A DNA stretch of 64,000 bases from Trichocoleus sp. (GTDB lineage Bacteria > Cyanobacteriota > Cyanobacteriia > Elainellales > Elainellaceae), in assembly GCA_036702865.1 (NCBI GenBank), contig DATNQD010000042.1, positions 62,001 through 126,000 on the forward strand, read 5' to 3'. A model generated the notes under the pieces. It saw only the letters and a program-made list of their open reading frames with translations, searched no databases and was not told the DNA's origin. Below are positions 54,427 through 64,000 of the stretch, piece after piece (within the stretch, counting starts at the first letter, position 1; every line of letters starts with the position of its first letter). Both the position numbers and the translations under genes were made by a program.

Positions 54427-56184
54427 CTACGATGCTACTTTCGCTGTCGATCGCTGTCTGCGGGCAGTTGAAACAGGCTTCTCGATCGGAGTTTGCAGCA
54501 AGAAGAGAACTGTAGGACTGTTTTGCAGCTCCCGCTTAAGCAGTCGTCGCAGTTCAGCCTCAGTGTTAGAACGAACTCGAATCCAATCGACTTCGACTGT
54601 GCTGCCTAAGCTTTGAGCATACTCAGACCACCGATCGCTAACAACGACCTGAATAGTTTGAGAAATTGCTTGCTCAATTCTGGCTTGCTCCATCGTCGTC
54701 GCGACCCCACGCAAGTGGACTTCGGGTTTGGCGATCAGTTCACCATTCCAGCCAATTGCAGCTGCGATCGTAATAATGCCTTCTTCTGCAAGCTTTTGGC
54801 GCTCTTTGAGGACTTGATCTCGGACTACGCCAGCATGGGCAGAATCTACAAGTTCAATGCCTGATTGCACTTTATCAGCAATCCGGATACTGTCTTGTGT
54901 CACTTCAACAACGTCTCCATTGTTGATAATCACCATGTTCTCAGCCGGAATTCCCATGCTTTGAGCTGTTTGAGAATGCTTCACCAGCATCCGGTGTTCT
55001 CCGTGAACTGGAAGGAAGAACTTAGGACGAGTTAGCGCCAGCATTAGCTTCTGGTCTTCTTGAGCACCATGACCAGAGACGTGAATGCCTTTATCACGAC
55101 CATAGATCACATTTGCGCCCTGCATCATTAACTTGTCGATCGTATTGACCACAGCGATCGTATTGCCGGGAATTGGGTTCGCAGAGAAGACAACCGTATC
55201 ACCCGGACGAATTTTCACCTGACGATGCTCTTGATTCGCGATTCGGGTCATCGCTGCCATTGGTTCACCTTGAGACCCAGTGGTGAGAATTAAGACCTTC
55301 TCATCTGGCATCTTGTTGACCATGTTGAGCGGCACAAACAGGTTATCATCACACTTAATGTAGCCCAATGTCCGAGCATGAGCGATCACGTTCAGCATAG
55401 AACGACCTAGGACTGAAACGACGCGCCCTTGCTTCTTCGCCAGTTCTAGAATCATATTGACTCGGTGAACTGAGGAGGCAAATGTCGTGACAATTAAGCG
55501 TCCCTGAGCTTGACTAAATATGCGATCGAGGTTGGGGAAGACCGATCGTTCTGACGGGGTGAAGCCAGGAACTTCCGAGTTTGTGGAGTCACTAATTAGA
55601 CAAAGCACTCCTTTTTCGCCATGCTCTGCCAACCGCTGAATATCGAATGACTCGCCATCTACAGGCGTATGGTCAAATTTAAAGTCACCCGTATGGATTA
55701 CAACACCCGCCGGTGTGTGGATAGCAACGCTAAAGCTGTCGGCGATCGAGTGAGTATTGCGGATGTACTCGACTAAGAAGTAAGTTCCAACCCGTACCAT
55801 TTCACGCGGACGAACAGGGCGCAATTCGGTGCGATCAGCAACACCAGCTTCTTCTAATTTGTCATGCAATAAAGACATTGCCAGACGAGGACCATAGATC
55901 ACTGGCACATCAAACTGCTTTAAGTGAAAGGGAATGCCACCGATATGGTCTTCATGCCCGTGCGTGACAATCATGCCCTTGATTTTATGGCGGTTCTCAC
56001 GCAGATAAGTGGTATCTGGCAGAACAATGTTGACACCATGCATTCCATCCGTGGGGAACGCTAAACCGGCATCCAATAGAACAATTTCATCGTTGTACTC
56101 AAAGACGCAAGTATTCTTGCCAATTTCGTGCAATCCACCCAGGGGAATGACTTTGAGAGTATTTGCAGAACCGTTTTGACTCAT
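54427..56184 (-). CDS. rnj: Ribonuclease J
   Basis: A 585-residue beta-CASP metallo-beta-lactamase RNase. Motifs are HGHEDHIGG (metal binding), SDSTNSEVPGFTPSE, the beta-CASP motif region TFASSVHRV and VHGEHRML. RNase J degrades and matures RNA 5'-to-3' and endonucleolytically in cyanobacteria together with RNase E. Length is normal. Downstream of dapA in the usual asd-dapA-rnj order; a strong terminator follows. Confidence 0.97.
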   Translation of the reverse strand: MSQNGSANTLKVIPLGGLHEIGKNTCVFEYNDEIVLLDAGLAFPTDGMHGVNIVLPDTTYLRENRHKIKGMIVTHGHEDHIGGIPFHLKQFDVPVIYGPRLAMSLLHDKLEEAGVADRTELRPVRPREMVRVGTYFLVEYIRNTHSIADSFSVAIHTPAGVVIHTGDFKFDHTPVDGESFDIQRLAEHGEKGVLCLISDSTNSEVPGFTPSERSVFPNLDRIFSQAQGRLIVTTFASSVHRVNMILELAKKQGRVVSVLGRSMLNVIAHARTLGYIKCDDNLFVPLNMVNKMPDEKVLILTTGSQGEPMAAMTRIANQEHRQVKIRPGDTVVFSANPIPGNTIAVVNTIDKLMMQGANVIYGRDKGIHVSGHGAQEDQKLMLALTRPKFFLPVHGEHRMLVKHSQTAQSMGIPAENMVIINNGDVVEVTQDSIRIADKVQSGIELVDSAHAGVVRDQVLKERQKLAEEGIITIAAAIGWNGELIAKPEVHLRGVATTMEQARIEQAISQTIQVVVSDRWSEYAQSLGSTVEVDWIRVRSNTEAELRRLLKRELQNSPTVLFLLQTPIEKPVSTARRQRSTAKVAS

Positions 56185-56416
56185 GTGTTCTTAGCTGTGC
56201 GAGATGTTTAGAAAGGAACGAGAAATCTGTGAGATTAAGGATGAATGAACATTAAAGCTTTTGCTTATCGTCTTTAGACATCTGAAGTTTGAGCAAATGA
56301 ACGATCGATCGTGCTTGTCTAGATATGAACGGTTCACTATCTCAGACTTGCTACCTAAAGTTATTCAATTGTCAAAAACCTGTTTCTTAGAACGTTAACT
56401 ACCCAAACTTACAACC

Positions 56417-57310
56417 TCATCCTGCTTTCAGTAAGCCAAGCTCTGCCATAATTGGTTTTAAGATAGGGGTCAGTTCGAGCGAATCTTCCGCGAGCGGTAG
56501 ACGGGTTGAACCAACTTGCCAACCTTGAAGCCGGAGTGCCGCTTTAACGGGAATCGGGTTTGTCGATACAAACAGAGCTTTGAATAAGGCGAACAGCTTG
56601 ATGTGAATTTGTGTTGCTACCTGCACCTTACCTTGTTCAAACGCCTGAATCATTTGCTGCAATTCAGAACCAACTAGGTGACTGGCAACGCTGACAACAC
56701 CACTGCCTCCAACTGACAAGATGGGCATTGTCAAAGAATCATCACCGGAGTAGATTTTGAACGTCGGAGGAGTGAGGCGGCGCACCTGGCTTACTTGGTC
56801 AAGATTACCACTTGCTTCCTTAATGGCAATGATATTCGGTATCTCGGCAAGTTGAGCAACTGTCTCAGGAAGTAAGTTTTGCCCTGTCCGACCAGGAATG
56901 TTATAGAGAATCATCGGCAACTCAGGACTAGCCTCAGCGATCGACTTGAAATGCTGATATAGCCCTGCTTGCGGCGGCTTATTGTAGTAGGGAACAACTT
57001 GGAGCGTTCCATCTACTCCTATTTTAGACGCTTTTTGTGTTGCTGTGACAGCTTCAGAGGTTGAGTTGGAACCTGTCCCGGCAATGATCTTTGCTTTTCC
57101 AGCAACTGCCTTCTGGATCACCTGAAAGAGATCGTGCTCCTCACTCCAGCTTAGAGTTGGAGATTCCCCAGTTGTTCCGCATATTACGAGCGTATCGCTA
57201 CCCTGCTCTACGAGATGCACTGCTAATGCTTCAGCCACCTCAAAGTTCACGCTACCGTCCTCCTGGAAGGGCGTGATCATCGCAGTCAAAACGCGTCCAA
57301 AATCCGTCAC
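56417..57310 (-). CDS. dapA: 4-hydroxy-tetrahydrodipicolinate synthase
   Basis: A 297-residue DapA of lysine/diaminopimelate synthesis, which condenses aspartate semialdehyde with pyruvate. The Schiff-base Lys is in [25 protein letters not shown] and VPYYNKPPQ are visible. It follows asd by 134 bp; together they form the start of the pathway. Confidence 0.97.
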   Translation of the reverse strand: MTDFGRVLTAMITPFQEDGSVNFEVAEALAVHLVEQGSDTLVICGTTGESPTLSWSEEHDLFQVIQKAVAGKAKIIAGTGSNSTSEAVTATQKASKIGVDGTLQVVPYYNKPPQAGLYQHFKSIAEASPELPMILYNIPGRTGQNLLPETVAQLAEIPNIIAIKEASGNLDQVSQVRRLTPPTFKIYSGDDSLTMPILSVGGSGVVSVASHLVGSELQQMIQAFEQGKVQVATQIHIKLFALFKALFVSTNPIPVKAALRLQGWQVGSTRLPLAEDSLELTPILKPIMAELGLLKAG

Positions 57311-57444
57311 ACTCTACTCACTCCTCTCGCTTAGTCAAACTCAGGATTAATCCAAATCGTTGGTTGAAGAGGCTTTGCGCCTTCATCGTAGAACTAAAGA
57401 ACTCATTGCCCAGAAGGCATATATCTGGGAAGCGATCGCCAACC

Positions 57445-58497
57445 TTAGCGAGTGCGACTACCTGCCTCAACCGTCACAGGATAAATTAGATCTTGGGCAA
57501 CCATCAGTTCAGCAATTTGAACTGCATTGAGGGCTGCACCCTTACGAATTTGATCGCCGCTCAGCCAGAGTTCCAGACCATTTGGGTTAGAAATGTCTTG
57601 ACGAATACGACCCACTAACACCTCATCCTTACCGCTAGCTTCGATTGGCATCGGAAAATGATTTGCTTTCCAGTCCTCAACTAGCTTCACGCCAGGAGCC
57701 TGACTGAGCACTTCGCGAGCCTGAGCAACGCTAAAGGGTGATGCAAACTCCAGGTTAAGGGCTTCCGAGTGGGCACGCAGTACGGGAACCCGTACACAGG
57801 TCGCAGTAATTCGCATCTCCGGAGCACCAAAGATTTTGCGGGTCTCGTTAACCATTTTCATTTCTTCCTCACAGTAGCCCATCTCATTGAGAGAAGAATT
57901 ATGAGGAAATAAATTAAAGGCGAGTGGGTAAGGGAAAATTTCAGCCTTTGGCTCCTCTCCTTGCAGGATTGCCCGTGACTGCACCTTGACTTCCTCCATT
58001 GCTCTGGCTCCAGCTCCACTTGCCGATTGATAAGTCGCTGCGACTAAGCGTTGAACTGGCTGGATGCAATGTAAAGGATAGACTGCAACTGACATCAGAA
58101 TTGTTGTGCAGTTGGGGTTTGCAATGATACCCCGATGCCCTGCAGCAGCCTGTGGATTAACCTCTGGTACAACGAGTGGAACTTGAGGGTCCATGCGGAA
58201 GGCGCTAGAGTTGTCGATCATCACTGCGCCTGCGGCAACGGCTTTAGCTGCCCAAGCTTTTGAGACTGATCCGCCTGCGGATGCCAAAACAAGATCAACG
58301 CCGTCAAATGCGTCATCGTCTACCGCTTCAATTTGAAGGGTTTCGCCCTGAAACGTCAATTTTTGCCCTGCTGAGCGAGGAGATGCAAGCAGTTTTAGGT
58401 CAGCAAGGGGAAAGTGACGCTGGTCTAATAACTCTAGTAATTCAGTACCAACTGCGCCTGTTGCGCCAAGAATAGCAACTTTATACGTTTGGGGCAA
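57445..58497 (-). CDS. asd: Aspartate-semialdehyde dehydrogenase
   Basis: A 350-residue enzyme that reduces aspartyl phosphate to aspartate semialdehyde with NADPH. Visible are the Rossmann loop GATGAVGTELLELL, the catalytic Cys in IIANPNCTTILM, and ATYQSASGAGA. Length is normal. It is first in asd-dapA-rnj and divergent from tig, sharing the intergenic region with it. Confidence 0.97.
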   Translation of the reverse strand: MPQTYKVAILGATGAVGTELLELLDQRHFPLADLKLLASPRSAGQKLTFQGETLQIEAVDDDAFDGVDLVLASAGGSVSKAWAAKAVAAGAVMIDNSSAFRMDPQVPLVVPEVNPQAAAGHRGIIANPNCTTILMSVAVYPLHCIQPVQRLVAATYQSASGAGARAMEEVKVQSRAILQGEEPKAEIFPYPLAFNLFPHNSSLNEMGYCEEEMKMVNETRKIFGAPEMRITATCVRVPVLRAHSEALNLEFASPFSVAQAREVLSQAPGVKLVEDWKANHFPMPIEASGKDEVLVGRIRQDISNPNGLELWLSGDQIRKGAALNAVQIAELMVAQDLIYPVTVEAGSRTR

Positions 58498-59167
58498 GCG
58501 ACTTTCCTCCGTCGAGTTTGATATTTCAGTGGTCTAAAGTCTTCATTTCAAATAACGCTGCCTTTGAGGGGCATCAGGTTCAAGCTGGCCTAACTTTATC
58601 CTTTCACACGAACAGCAGGGTTTTTCGATCGATAGACGGTGCTGTATAGACCAATGAGCGCAAAAACCATATTAGGTTTAACGATGGCTTTATATATATT
58701 TCGATATGCGTGCATCAAATTCAGTTGAACTAGCTTAGAAATTTTAGAAATTAAAGCTACTGTTCTGTTTCACGTCGCTATTCAAGCGTAGAACCCCCTC
58801 ATCATTCAATCGTTATTTTTCTAAAGAAGTTCATCAAAACATGAATCTTCGCCAAAGACCCTTAAAGTTTTCCAGACTTACGCCTTACTTTTGCAGAGCA
58901 GAATACAGAAACAGCTTAACAAAACTTATCAAGCAGCAAAGTCGTTTCTTATGCCATTGTGTTACACCAATCATAACTGACTTTGGTCTTTGCACAGGTC
59001 TGATTCAATTAAGAAATCGCAGTGGACAAGCAGGGTTTGCAGGCGAAAGCTCAGAACATTGCCTTGCTTTGCCCCTACATTGAGTCAGGATCAGTTACCA
59101 TAACTAATTGCGACAATGCTGATTCCATGAGCAGCAGCCTAGCAGCGACGACGTGACGAGAGTAACG
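58498..59167. other. Divergent intergenic region between asd and tig
   Basis: About 670 bp that should hold two divergent promoters. An ORF at 58841-59083 (80 codons) has no ribosome binding site or recognisable similarity and was not accepted. I recognise no riboswitch or sRNA, though the length leaves room for one. Confidence 0.5.
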
Positions 59168-60679
59168 ATGAAAGTAACCCAGGAAAAACTGCCCGCTAGT
59201 CAAATCGGTTTAGAAATCGAAGTGACACCTGAGATGTCACAACAGGCTTATGAGAAAACTTTGCAAGAGTTTACTCGCTCTGTCAATATTCCTGGGTTTC
59301 GTAGAGGGAAAGTACCTCGCCAGGTTTTGATTCAGCGATTTGGCTCGGCTCGAATTAAAGCAGCCGTTGTAGAAGATTTAATTCAAAGCAGCCTGAAAAC
59401 GGCTCTAGAGCAGGAAAGTATTGAGGCACTTGGCAATTTTGAGCTACGGTCCTCTTTTGATGAGCTTGTAAATCAGTTTGAGCCAGGCTCTACCCTGACT
59501 TTTTCTGCTGCGGTTGATGTCCCTCCTGATGCCAAGCTGACGCAATATACTGGCTTGACGGTTCAGGCAGAGGAAGTGAAGGAAGACGCAGAACGAGTCG
59601 ATCAGGTGCTGGAAGATTATCAGAAGCGATCGGCAACCCTGGTTCCAGTTGAGGATCGGGCGGCTGAAGCAGGCGATTTGGCAACGGTAGACTTCACAGG
59701 TCATCTGGTTCCAGAAACGGAAGGGGAAGAAGCTACCGAAATTCCAGGTGGCAGCGCAGAAGATTTTCAAATTGAATTATCGGAAGGCAAATTTATTGAG
59801 GGTTTTGTCGATGGCATTATCGGCATGAAGCCTGGCGAAACCAAGGAAATCTCGGTTCAGTTCCCGGAAGGCTATCCTCAAGCCGATTTGGCTGGCAAAC
59901 CAGCAACCTTCACGATCACAATGAAAGAACTGAAGGCGAGAGAGCTGCCAGAACTGGACGATGATTTTGCCCAGGAAGTGAGTGAATATGAAACCTTGGC
60001 AGAGCTACGAGAATCTTTGGAAAAGCGCTTTAAGGAAGAAGCTGAGCGTAAAACCAAAGACAACAAGCAGGAAGCCCTGCTGAGTGAGTTGATTAACCAT
60101 ATTGAAGTAGAGCTGCCTGAAACGTTGGTTAAGCGAGAAGTGGATTACTCCATTACGCAAACCGCGATGCAGTTGAGCCAACAGGGGATGGACATCAAGT
60201 CCACCTTTACGCAGGAAGTGGTTTCGATGCTGCGCGAACAAGCCCGTCCGGAGGCAATCAAGCGGCTGAAGCGAACAATGGCACTGGGTGAGATCGCTAA
60301 GGCAGAATCGATCAAGGTTGAGTCTGCTGAGGTGGAAGCCAAGGTAAAGGAATTCTTGGAGAACCAAAATTCTGAGGAGATTGACCTTGAGCGGCTACAG
60401 GGCGTTGTCGAAGATGACCTGCTTAAGGACAAGATTCTGGATTGGCTAGAACAGAACAATACGATCGAATTAGTTCCTGAAGGTTCTTTGAAAACTGAAC
60501 CAGAAGCTGAAGCCGACGAAGAAGCTGAATTTGAGGCTGAATCTGAGACTGAGCCAGAAACGATCGCAGCAGATTCTGCAGTGGTTGACGTAGCCGCTGA
60601 AACTGTCACCGACAGCTCCGAAACTGCAGCGGAAGAACCTACGCCTAAAAAGTCAAAATCTCAAAAGTCGAAGAATTAA
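59168..60679 (+). CDS. tig: Trigger factor
   Basis: A 503-residue ribosome-associated chaperone and peptidyl-prolyl isomerase. The ribosome-binding signature PGFRRGKVPRQVL is at ~45-57. The FKBP-like PPIase domain (FTGHLVPETEGEE... DGIIGMKPGETKEI) is at ~155-245 and the C-terminal chaperone arms follow. The last ~70 residues are Glu/Ala-rich and end in a basic KKSKSQKSKN tail, longer than E. coli trigger factor. The ATG at 59168 is preferred to a GTG five codons earlier. Confidence 0.96.
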   Translation: MKVTQEKLPASQIGLEIEVTPEMSQQAYEKTLQEFTRSVNIPGFRRGKVPRQVLIQRFGSARIKAAVVEDLIQSSLKTALEQESIEALGNFELRSSFDELVNQFEPGSTLTFSAAVDVPPDAKLTQYTGLTVQAEEVKEDAERVDQVLEDYQKRSATLVPVEDRAAEAGDLATVDFTGHLVPETEGEEATEIPGGSAEDFQIELSEGKFIEGFVDGIIGMKPGETKEISVQFPEGYPQADLAGKPATFTITMKELKARELPELDDDFAQEVSEYETLAELRESLEKRFKEEAERKTKDNKQEALLSELINHIEVELPETLVKREVDYSITQTAMQLSQQGMDIKSTFTQEVVSMLREQARPEAIKRLKRTMALGEIAKAESIKVESAEVEAKVKEFLENQNSEEIDLERLQGVVEDDLLKDKILDWLEQNNTIELVPEGSLKTEPEAEADEEAEFEAESETEPETIAADSAVVDVAAETVTDSSETAAEEPTPKKSKSQKSKN

Positions 60680-60843
60680 AAGCCAGAAAGGTTGAATAGA
60701 GGCTGGTTCATTTCTTCGCTCCTATGCCCTGACTCCCTTTGTTACAGTGTGGTTTACAGCACAGTCTTGGGTGAGTTAGGGCATAATGATTGGATAAAGC
60801 CGCCAAATTTTGTAGAGTGTCGATTCCGATTGAATTTGTCAGA

Positions 60844-61593
60844 ATGAACTCACGCAAGTCATTTTTTTCTATGTACAATTCCCAATCTGCCAATTCTGAT
60901 TACTTGAGCATTCGTCCCCCCGAACTCTACTCGTTTGGCAGCCATCCGATTGAATCGGTTGCTTCTGTCTCCAATGGTGTTGTGCCAATGGTCGTGGAGC
61001 AATCGGGTCGGGGTGAACGCGCCTTTGATATCTATTCACGGTTGCTGCGGGAGCGAATTGTGTTTCTGGGAACCCAGGTTGATGACGTGATTGCCGATGC
61101 GATCGTGGCACAACTGCTGTTTCTTGATGCTGAAGATCCTGAAAGAGACATTCAGCTTTACATCAATTCCCCTGGCGGTTCAGTGACCGCAGGTATGGCA
61201 ATCTATGACACGATGCAGCAGGTTCGTCCTGATGTTGTCACGATTTGCTATGGTTTAGCTGCTAGTATGGGTGCGTTTCTGTTAGCAGGGGGTGCAGCCG
61301 GAAAACGTCTCTCTTTGCCAAGTTCCCGCATTATGATCCACCAACCCCTCGGTGGAGCACAGGGACAAGCCGTTGATATTGAGATTCAAGCCAGAGAAAT
61401 TCTGTATCACAAACGCACGCTAAACGAATTGTTGGCTTATCATACTGGACAGCCACTCGAACGGATTGAAGCAGATACAGAACGCGACTTCTTTATGTCC
61501 GCTGAGGAAGCGAAAAACTACGGTTTGATTGATCAGGTGATTAGTCGTCAAAATCTGCCGATGCCAGGTGAATCCATTACCGCAGTGCAGTAA
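60844..61593 (+). CDS. clpP: ATP-dependent Clp protease proteolytic subunit
   Basis: A 249-residue ClpP. The catalytic Ser is in [15 protein letters not shown], the His in [11 protein letters not shown], and the Asp in a later helix. This is the ClpP copy paired with ClpX. The start could be ATG at 60844 or at 60871 (240 residues); a further upstream frame to 60790 is less likely. Neither ATG has a strong ribosome binding site. clpX follows after 9 bp. Confidence 0.93.
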   Translation: MNSRKSFFSMYNSQSANSDYLSIRPPELYSFGSHPIESVASVSNGVVPMVVEQSGRGERAFDIYSRLLRERIVFLGTQVDDVIADAIVAQLLFLDAEDPERDIQLYINSPGGSVTAGMAIYDTMQQVRPDVVTICYGLAASMGAFLLAGGAAGKRLSLPSSRIMIHQPLGGAQGQAVDIEIQAREILYHKRTLNELLAYHTGQPLERIEADTERDFFMSAEEAKNYGLIDQVISRQNLPMPGESITAVQ

Positions 61594-61602
61594 GGGGTAA
61601 AT

Positions 61603-62937
61603 ATGTCTAAGTACGACTCCCATCTCAAGTGTTCATTCTGTGGTAAGTCGCAGGAGCAAGTTCGCAAGCTGATTGCTGGACCCGGAGTTTACATTTGTGA
61701 CGAATGTGTTGACCTCTGTAATGAAATCTTAGATGAGGAGTTGTTTGACTCAGGGGCTACAGTTCCTCAACCCGCCGCCAAGCGAGAGCATACGCCTGAA
61801 AAGCGACAGGTGCGATCGTCTAGCATCTCGCTCACCCAAATCCCTAAGCCCAGGGAGATCAAAAATCACCTGGATGATCATGTGATTGGGCAGGAAGAAG
61901 CAAAAAAGATCCTATCGGTGGCAGTTTACAACCACTACAAACGCCTTAGCTATGTGCAGTCAAAAGGCAGCAAGCATGAGGACGCGATCGAGATTCAGAA
62001 GTCTAACATTCTGCTGATTGGTCCGACGGGCTGTGGTAAAACCTTGCTGGCTCAAACTCTGGCGGAAATGCTGGATGTTCCCTTTGCAGTTGCAGATGCC
62101 ACGACCCTGACTGAGGCAGGCTATGTAGGCGAGGACGTGGAAAACATCCTGTTGCGCCTGCTGCAAGTCGCGGATCTAGATGTAGAGGCGGCTCAACGCG
62201 GCATCATCTACATTGATGAGATCGACAAGATTGCCCGCAAGAGCGAAAACCCTTCGATTACGCGAGATGTTTCTGGAGAAGGGGTACAGCAAGCTTTGCT
62301 GAAGATGCTGGAAGGAACGGTCGCCAATGTGCCGCCTCAGGGTGGACGGAAGCACCCCTATCAAGACTGCATCCAAATCGACACCAGCAATATTCTGTTT
62401 ATCTGCGGTGGTGCCTTTGTCGGGTTGGAAAAAGCGGTTGAGCAACGTATCGGCAAGAAAACGATGGGCTTTATCCAACCCGGAGAAGGTCAGTCGAAAG
62501 AAAAGCGAGCTTCAGATATCTTGAAGCATATGGAGCCGGATGACCTGGTGAAATTTGGCATGATCCCGGAGTTTATCGGTCGGGTTCCTGTGATGGCGGT
62601 GGTAGAGCCGCTGGATGAGGATGCTCTGGCTGAGATTCTGACTGAGCCGCACAATGCTCTGGTGAAGCAGTATCAGAAACTGATGCGGATGGACAATGTA
62701 CAGCTTGAGTTTAAGCCGGAAGCGGTGCGAGCCATTGCCAAAGAGGCATACCGTCGCAAAACTGGTGCTAGGGCACTCCGCAGTATTGTGGAAGAACTGA
62801 TGCTGGATGTGATGTATGAACTCCCATCACGGAAAGATGTCACTCGCTGTGCCATTACCCCTGAAATGGTAGAGAAGCGATCGACTGCCGAGCTATTAGT
62901 GCATCCATCATCGCTGCCGAAGCCGGAGTCCGCATAA
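61603..62937 (+). CDS. clpX: Clp protease ATP-binding subunit ClpX
   Basis: A 444-residue AAA+ unfoldase. The N-terminal C4 zinc finger is [11 protein letters not shown]...[10 protein letters not shown], Walker A is GPTGCGKT, Walker B is [11 protein letters not shown] and the sensor region contains [10 protein letters not shown]. It feeds substrates to ClpP. GGGG lies just before the ATG and 9 bp separate it from clpP, so the two form an operon. Confidence 0.97.
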   Translation: MSKYDSHLKCSFCGKSQEQVRKLIAGPGVYICDECVDLCNEILDEELFDSGATVPQPAAKREHTPEKRQVRSSSISLTQIPKPREIKNHLDDHVIGQEEAKKILSVAVYNHYKRLSYVQSKGSKHEDAIEIQKSNILLIGPTGCGKTLLAQTLAEMLDVPFAVADATTLTEAGYVGEDVENILLRLLQVADLDVEAAQRGIIYIDEIDKIARKSENPSITRDVSGEGVQQALLKMLEGTVANVPPQGGRKHPYQDCIQIDTSNILFICGGAFVGLEKAVEQRIGKKTMGFIQPGEGQSKEKRASDILKHMEPDDLVKFGMIPEFIGRVPVMAVVEPLDEDALAEILTEPHNALVKQYQKLMRMDNVQLEFKPEAVRAIAKEAYRRKTGARALRSIVEELMLDVMYELPSRKDVTRCAITPEMVEKRSTAELLVHPSSLPKPESA

Positions 62938-62972
62938 CGTCTGTTTGCGTCTAGGAAATTGAGCCCCCTAAA

Positions 62973-62993
62973 TCCCCCAATTCTTTTTGGGGG
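62973..62993. repeat. CCCCC/GGGGG hairpin element, copy 2
   Basis: tcccccaattctttttggggga after clpX matches the design of the element at 18509-18527. A T-run within the loop and its place just after an operon make it a possible terminator as well as a dispersed repeat. Confidence 0.6.
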
Positions 62994-63135
62994 ACTTTAA
63001 GTTTTTAGAAAACAGGCTGTTTGACTGGCCCCTTTCCCGGCTCTGGGTGAGGGGAATTTTGATGAGGCAAAATGAGTTGGACAGCGGGGACAGATAGCGT
63101 TACTTTAAAGCTCGATATTCGAATTTGTTTGCAGA

Positions 63136-64000
63136 ATGCCTTATTTAGAAATTTTTGGAGTAAATCACTACTACGAGTGGATTGGTCAACCGGAAGTTGC
63201 TTTACAGGAGAAGAAGCCGAATCCTGATAAGCCGACGATGGTATTTCTTCATGGTTGGGCAGGCTCCGATCGCTATTGGGAGACAACCGCCTTTTCGCTA
63301 GTCGATCGGTTTGACTGTTTGCTGTTTGATATGCGAGGTTTTGGTCGATCGCCTTTTCCACGTCCCTTACCGCAAGCAGTGGCAGAGCGAGGTTATGAAT
63401 TGGATACTTATGCAGATGACCTGGCAGCATTACTCGATCAGCTGGGGCTACAGCGAGTTTATTTGAACGCTCATTCTACCGGTTCTTCAGTCGCCGTTTT
63501 ATTTCTCAATCGCTATGCTGAGCGGGTGGAGCGGGCAATTTTGACCTGTAGTGGTGTGTTTGAATACAATGAGTTTGCCTTCAAGAGCTTTCACAAAGTG
63601 GGCGGCTATGTCGTGAAATTCCGTCCGGGCTGGTTTCGTAAAATTCCTTGGCTGGATTTAATGTTTATGCAGCGGTTTTTGCGGCGCTCAATTCCGCGTT
63701 ATGCGAGTCAGGCGTTTCTAGAAGACTTTTTGATTGCAGATGCAGAGGCAGCAGAGGGCACAATTTACACGGCAGTCAGCAAGAGAGCGGCTGAAGAGAT
63801 GCCCCAGGAATTTGCTCAAATCAAAGTGCCAACGCTATTAGTTTCTGGTGAGTACGACCAAATTATCCCACCTGAGTTAGGACGCGCGGCAGCGCAGCTT
63901 AATCCCTGCATTCGGCATATTGTCCTACCTGAAACAGCCCACTTTCCGATGCTGGAAGACCCAACCGCATATCTCCAGAACGTGAAAGGATTTTTGCAGG
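63136..64000 (+). CDS. Alpha/beta hydrolase (3' end outside window)
   Basis: The frame opens with ATG at 63136 and continues to the window end without a stop (288 residues seen). The oxyanion motif is FLHGWAGSDRYW, the nucleophile motif is LNAHSTGSSVAV (the first Gly of GxSxG is Ala), and the His is in ETAHFPMLED. The acid fits GEYDQIIPPELG. It resembles esterases/epoxide-hydrolase-like enzymes, with unknown substrate. Confidence 0.88.
   Translation, partial: MPYLEIFGVNHYYEWIGQPEVALQEKKPNPDKPTMVFLHGWAGSDRYWETTAFSLVDRFDCLLFDMRGFGRSPFPRPLPQAVAERGYELDTYADDLAALLDQLGLQRVYLNAHSTGSSVAVLFLNRYAERVERAILTCSGVFEYNEFAFKSFHKVGGYVVKFRPGWFRKIPWLDLMFMQRFLRRSIPRYASQAFLEDFLIADAEAAEGTIYTAVSKRAAEEMPQEFAQIKVPTLLVSGEYDQIIPPELGRAAAQLNPCIRHIVLPETAHFPMLEDPTAYLQNVKGFLQ

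Noticed and set aside
58841-59083. 80-codon plus-strand ORF between asd and tig
   Set aside because: No family similarity and no ribosome binding site; probably chance.
60145-60609. 154-codon reverse ORF in tig
   Set aside because: Ser-rich shadow of the acidic tail of trigger factor.

Overview
The window is chromosomal DNA from a cyanobacterium. Evidence seen directly: genes for PsbK (photosystem II), a PetL-like cytochrome b6f subunit, NdhK, a GUN4-domain protein and a high-light-inducible protein; the cyanobacterial sRNA Yfr1 between guaB3 and trxA; the acpP-fabF pair; the asd-dapA-rnj block divergent from tig-clpP-clpX; and GCGATCGC (HIP1) octamers (for example at 3411, 7210 and near 45206). 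No genus can be named from this alone. I saw no rRNA, tRNA, insertion sequence, prophage or CRISPR array.

Layout. 1-5.5 kb: the 3' part of a GUN4-domain gene, an AI-2E-type permease, then a leftward carotenoid operon (CrtW-like ketolase, DUF2993 protein, CrtX-like glycosyltransferase) with a high-light-inducible protein just upstream. 6-13 kb: a stand-alone, divergent ndhK paralogue, a secreted Gly/Thr-repeat protein with a WGxxGxxG-like C-terminus, a metallo-beta-lactamase hydrolase and a GDSL esterase with RTX repeats, separated by long gaps. 13-21.5 kb: photolyase, alpha/beta hydrolase, a second AI-2E permease, aroB, a 31-residue petL, an orphan peptide-type ABC permease, acpP and fabF. 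21.7-30.6 kb: an unusual transketolase-like enzyme, a Uma2 protein, a 766-residue surface protein with Pro/Thr/Ser/Gln repeats and an RlpA-like protein lie between fabF and the normal transketolase gene.

30.7-39.4 kb: an ABC-2 exporter pair, a LOG-family protein, trxA-yfr1-guaB3, hemW, a PIN/TRAM protein with two small followers, and psbK. 39.4-45.1 kb: a glutathione S-transferase, a hypothetical gene and a tightly overlapping operon for cell-surface glycan export (permease, ATPase, sulfotransferase-like protein, glycosyltransferase). 45.3-51.7 kb: a Rad50/SbcC-like ATPase without a zinc hook, a flippase-like membrane protein, a Gfo/Idh/MocA oxidoreductase and a DUF815 ATPase. 52.3-53.5 kb: a decayed locus where a polysaccharide deacetylase remnant is joined to a DUF5009-like membrane protein remnant, with the inactivating lesions readable. 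53.5-64 kb: a small Mo-nitrogenase-C-terminal-type protein, rnj, dapA and asd leftward; tig, clpP, clpX and a partial alpha/beta hydrolase rightward.

Most of the content is housekeeping. The parts that stand out are the Yfr1 locus with its promoter, the two paralogues of core enzymes (NdhK and transketolase), the sulfotransferase-containing export operon, the hookless Rad50-like ATPase and the pseudogene scar. I found no clear evidence of a wholly new system. The best candidates for undescribed biology are the transketolase-like enzyme and the stand-alone NdhK.
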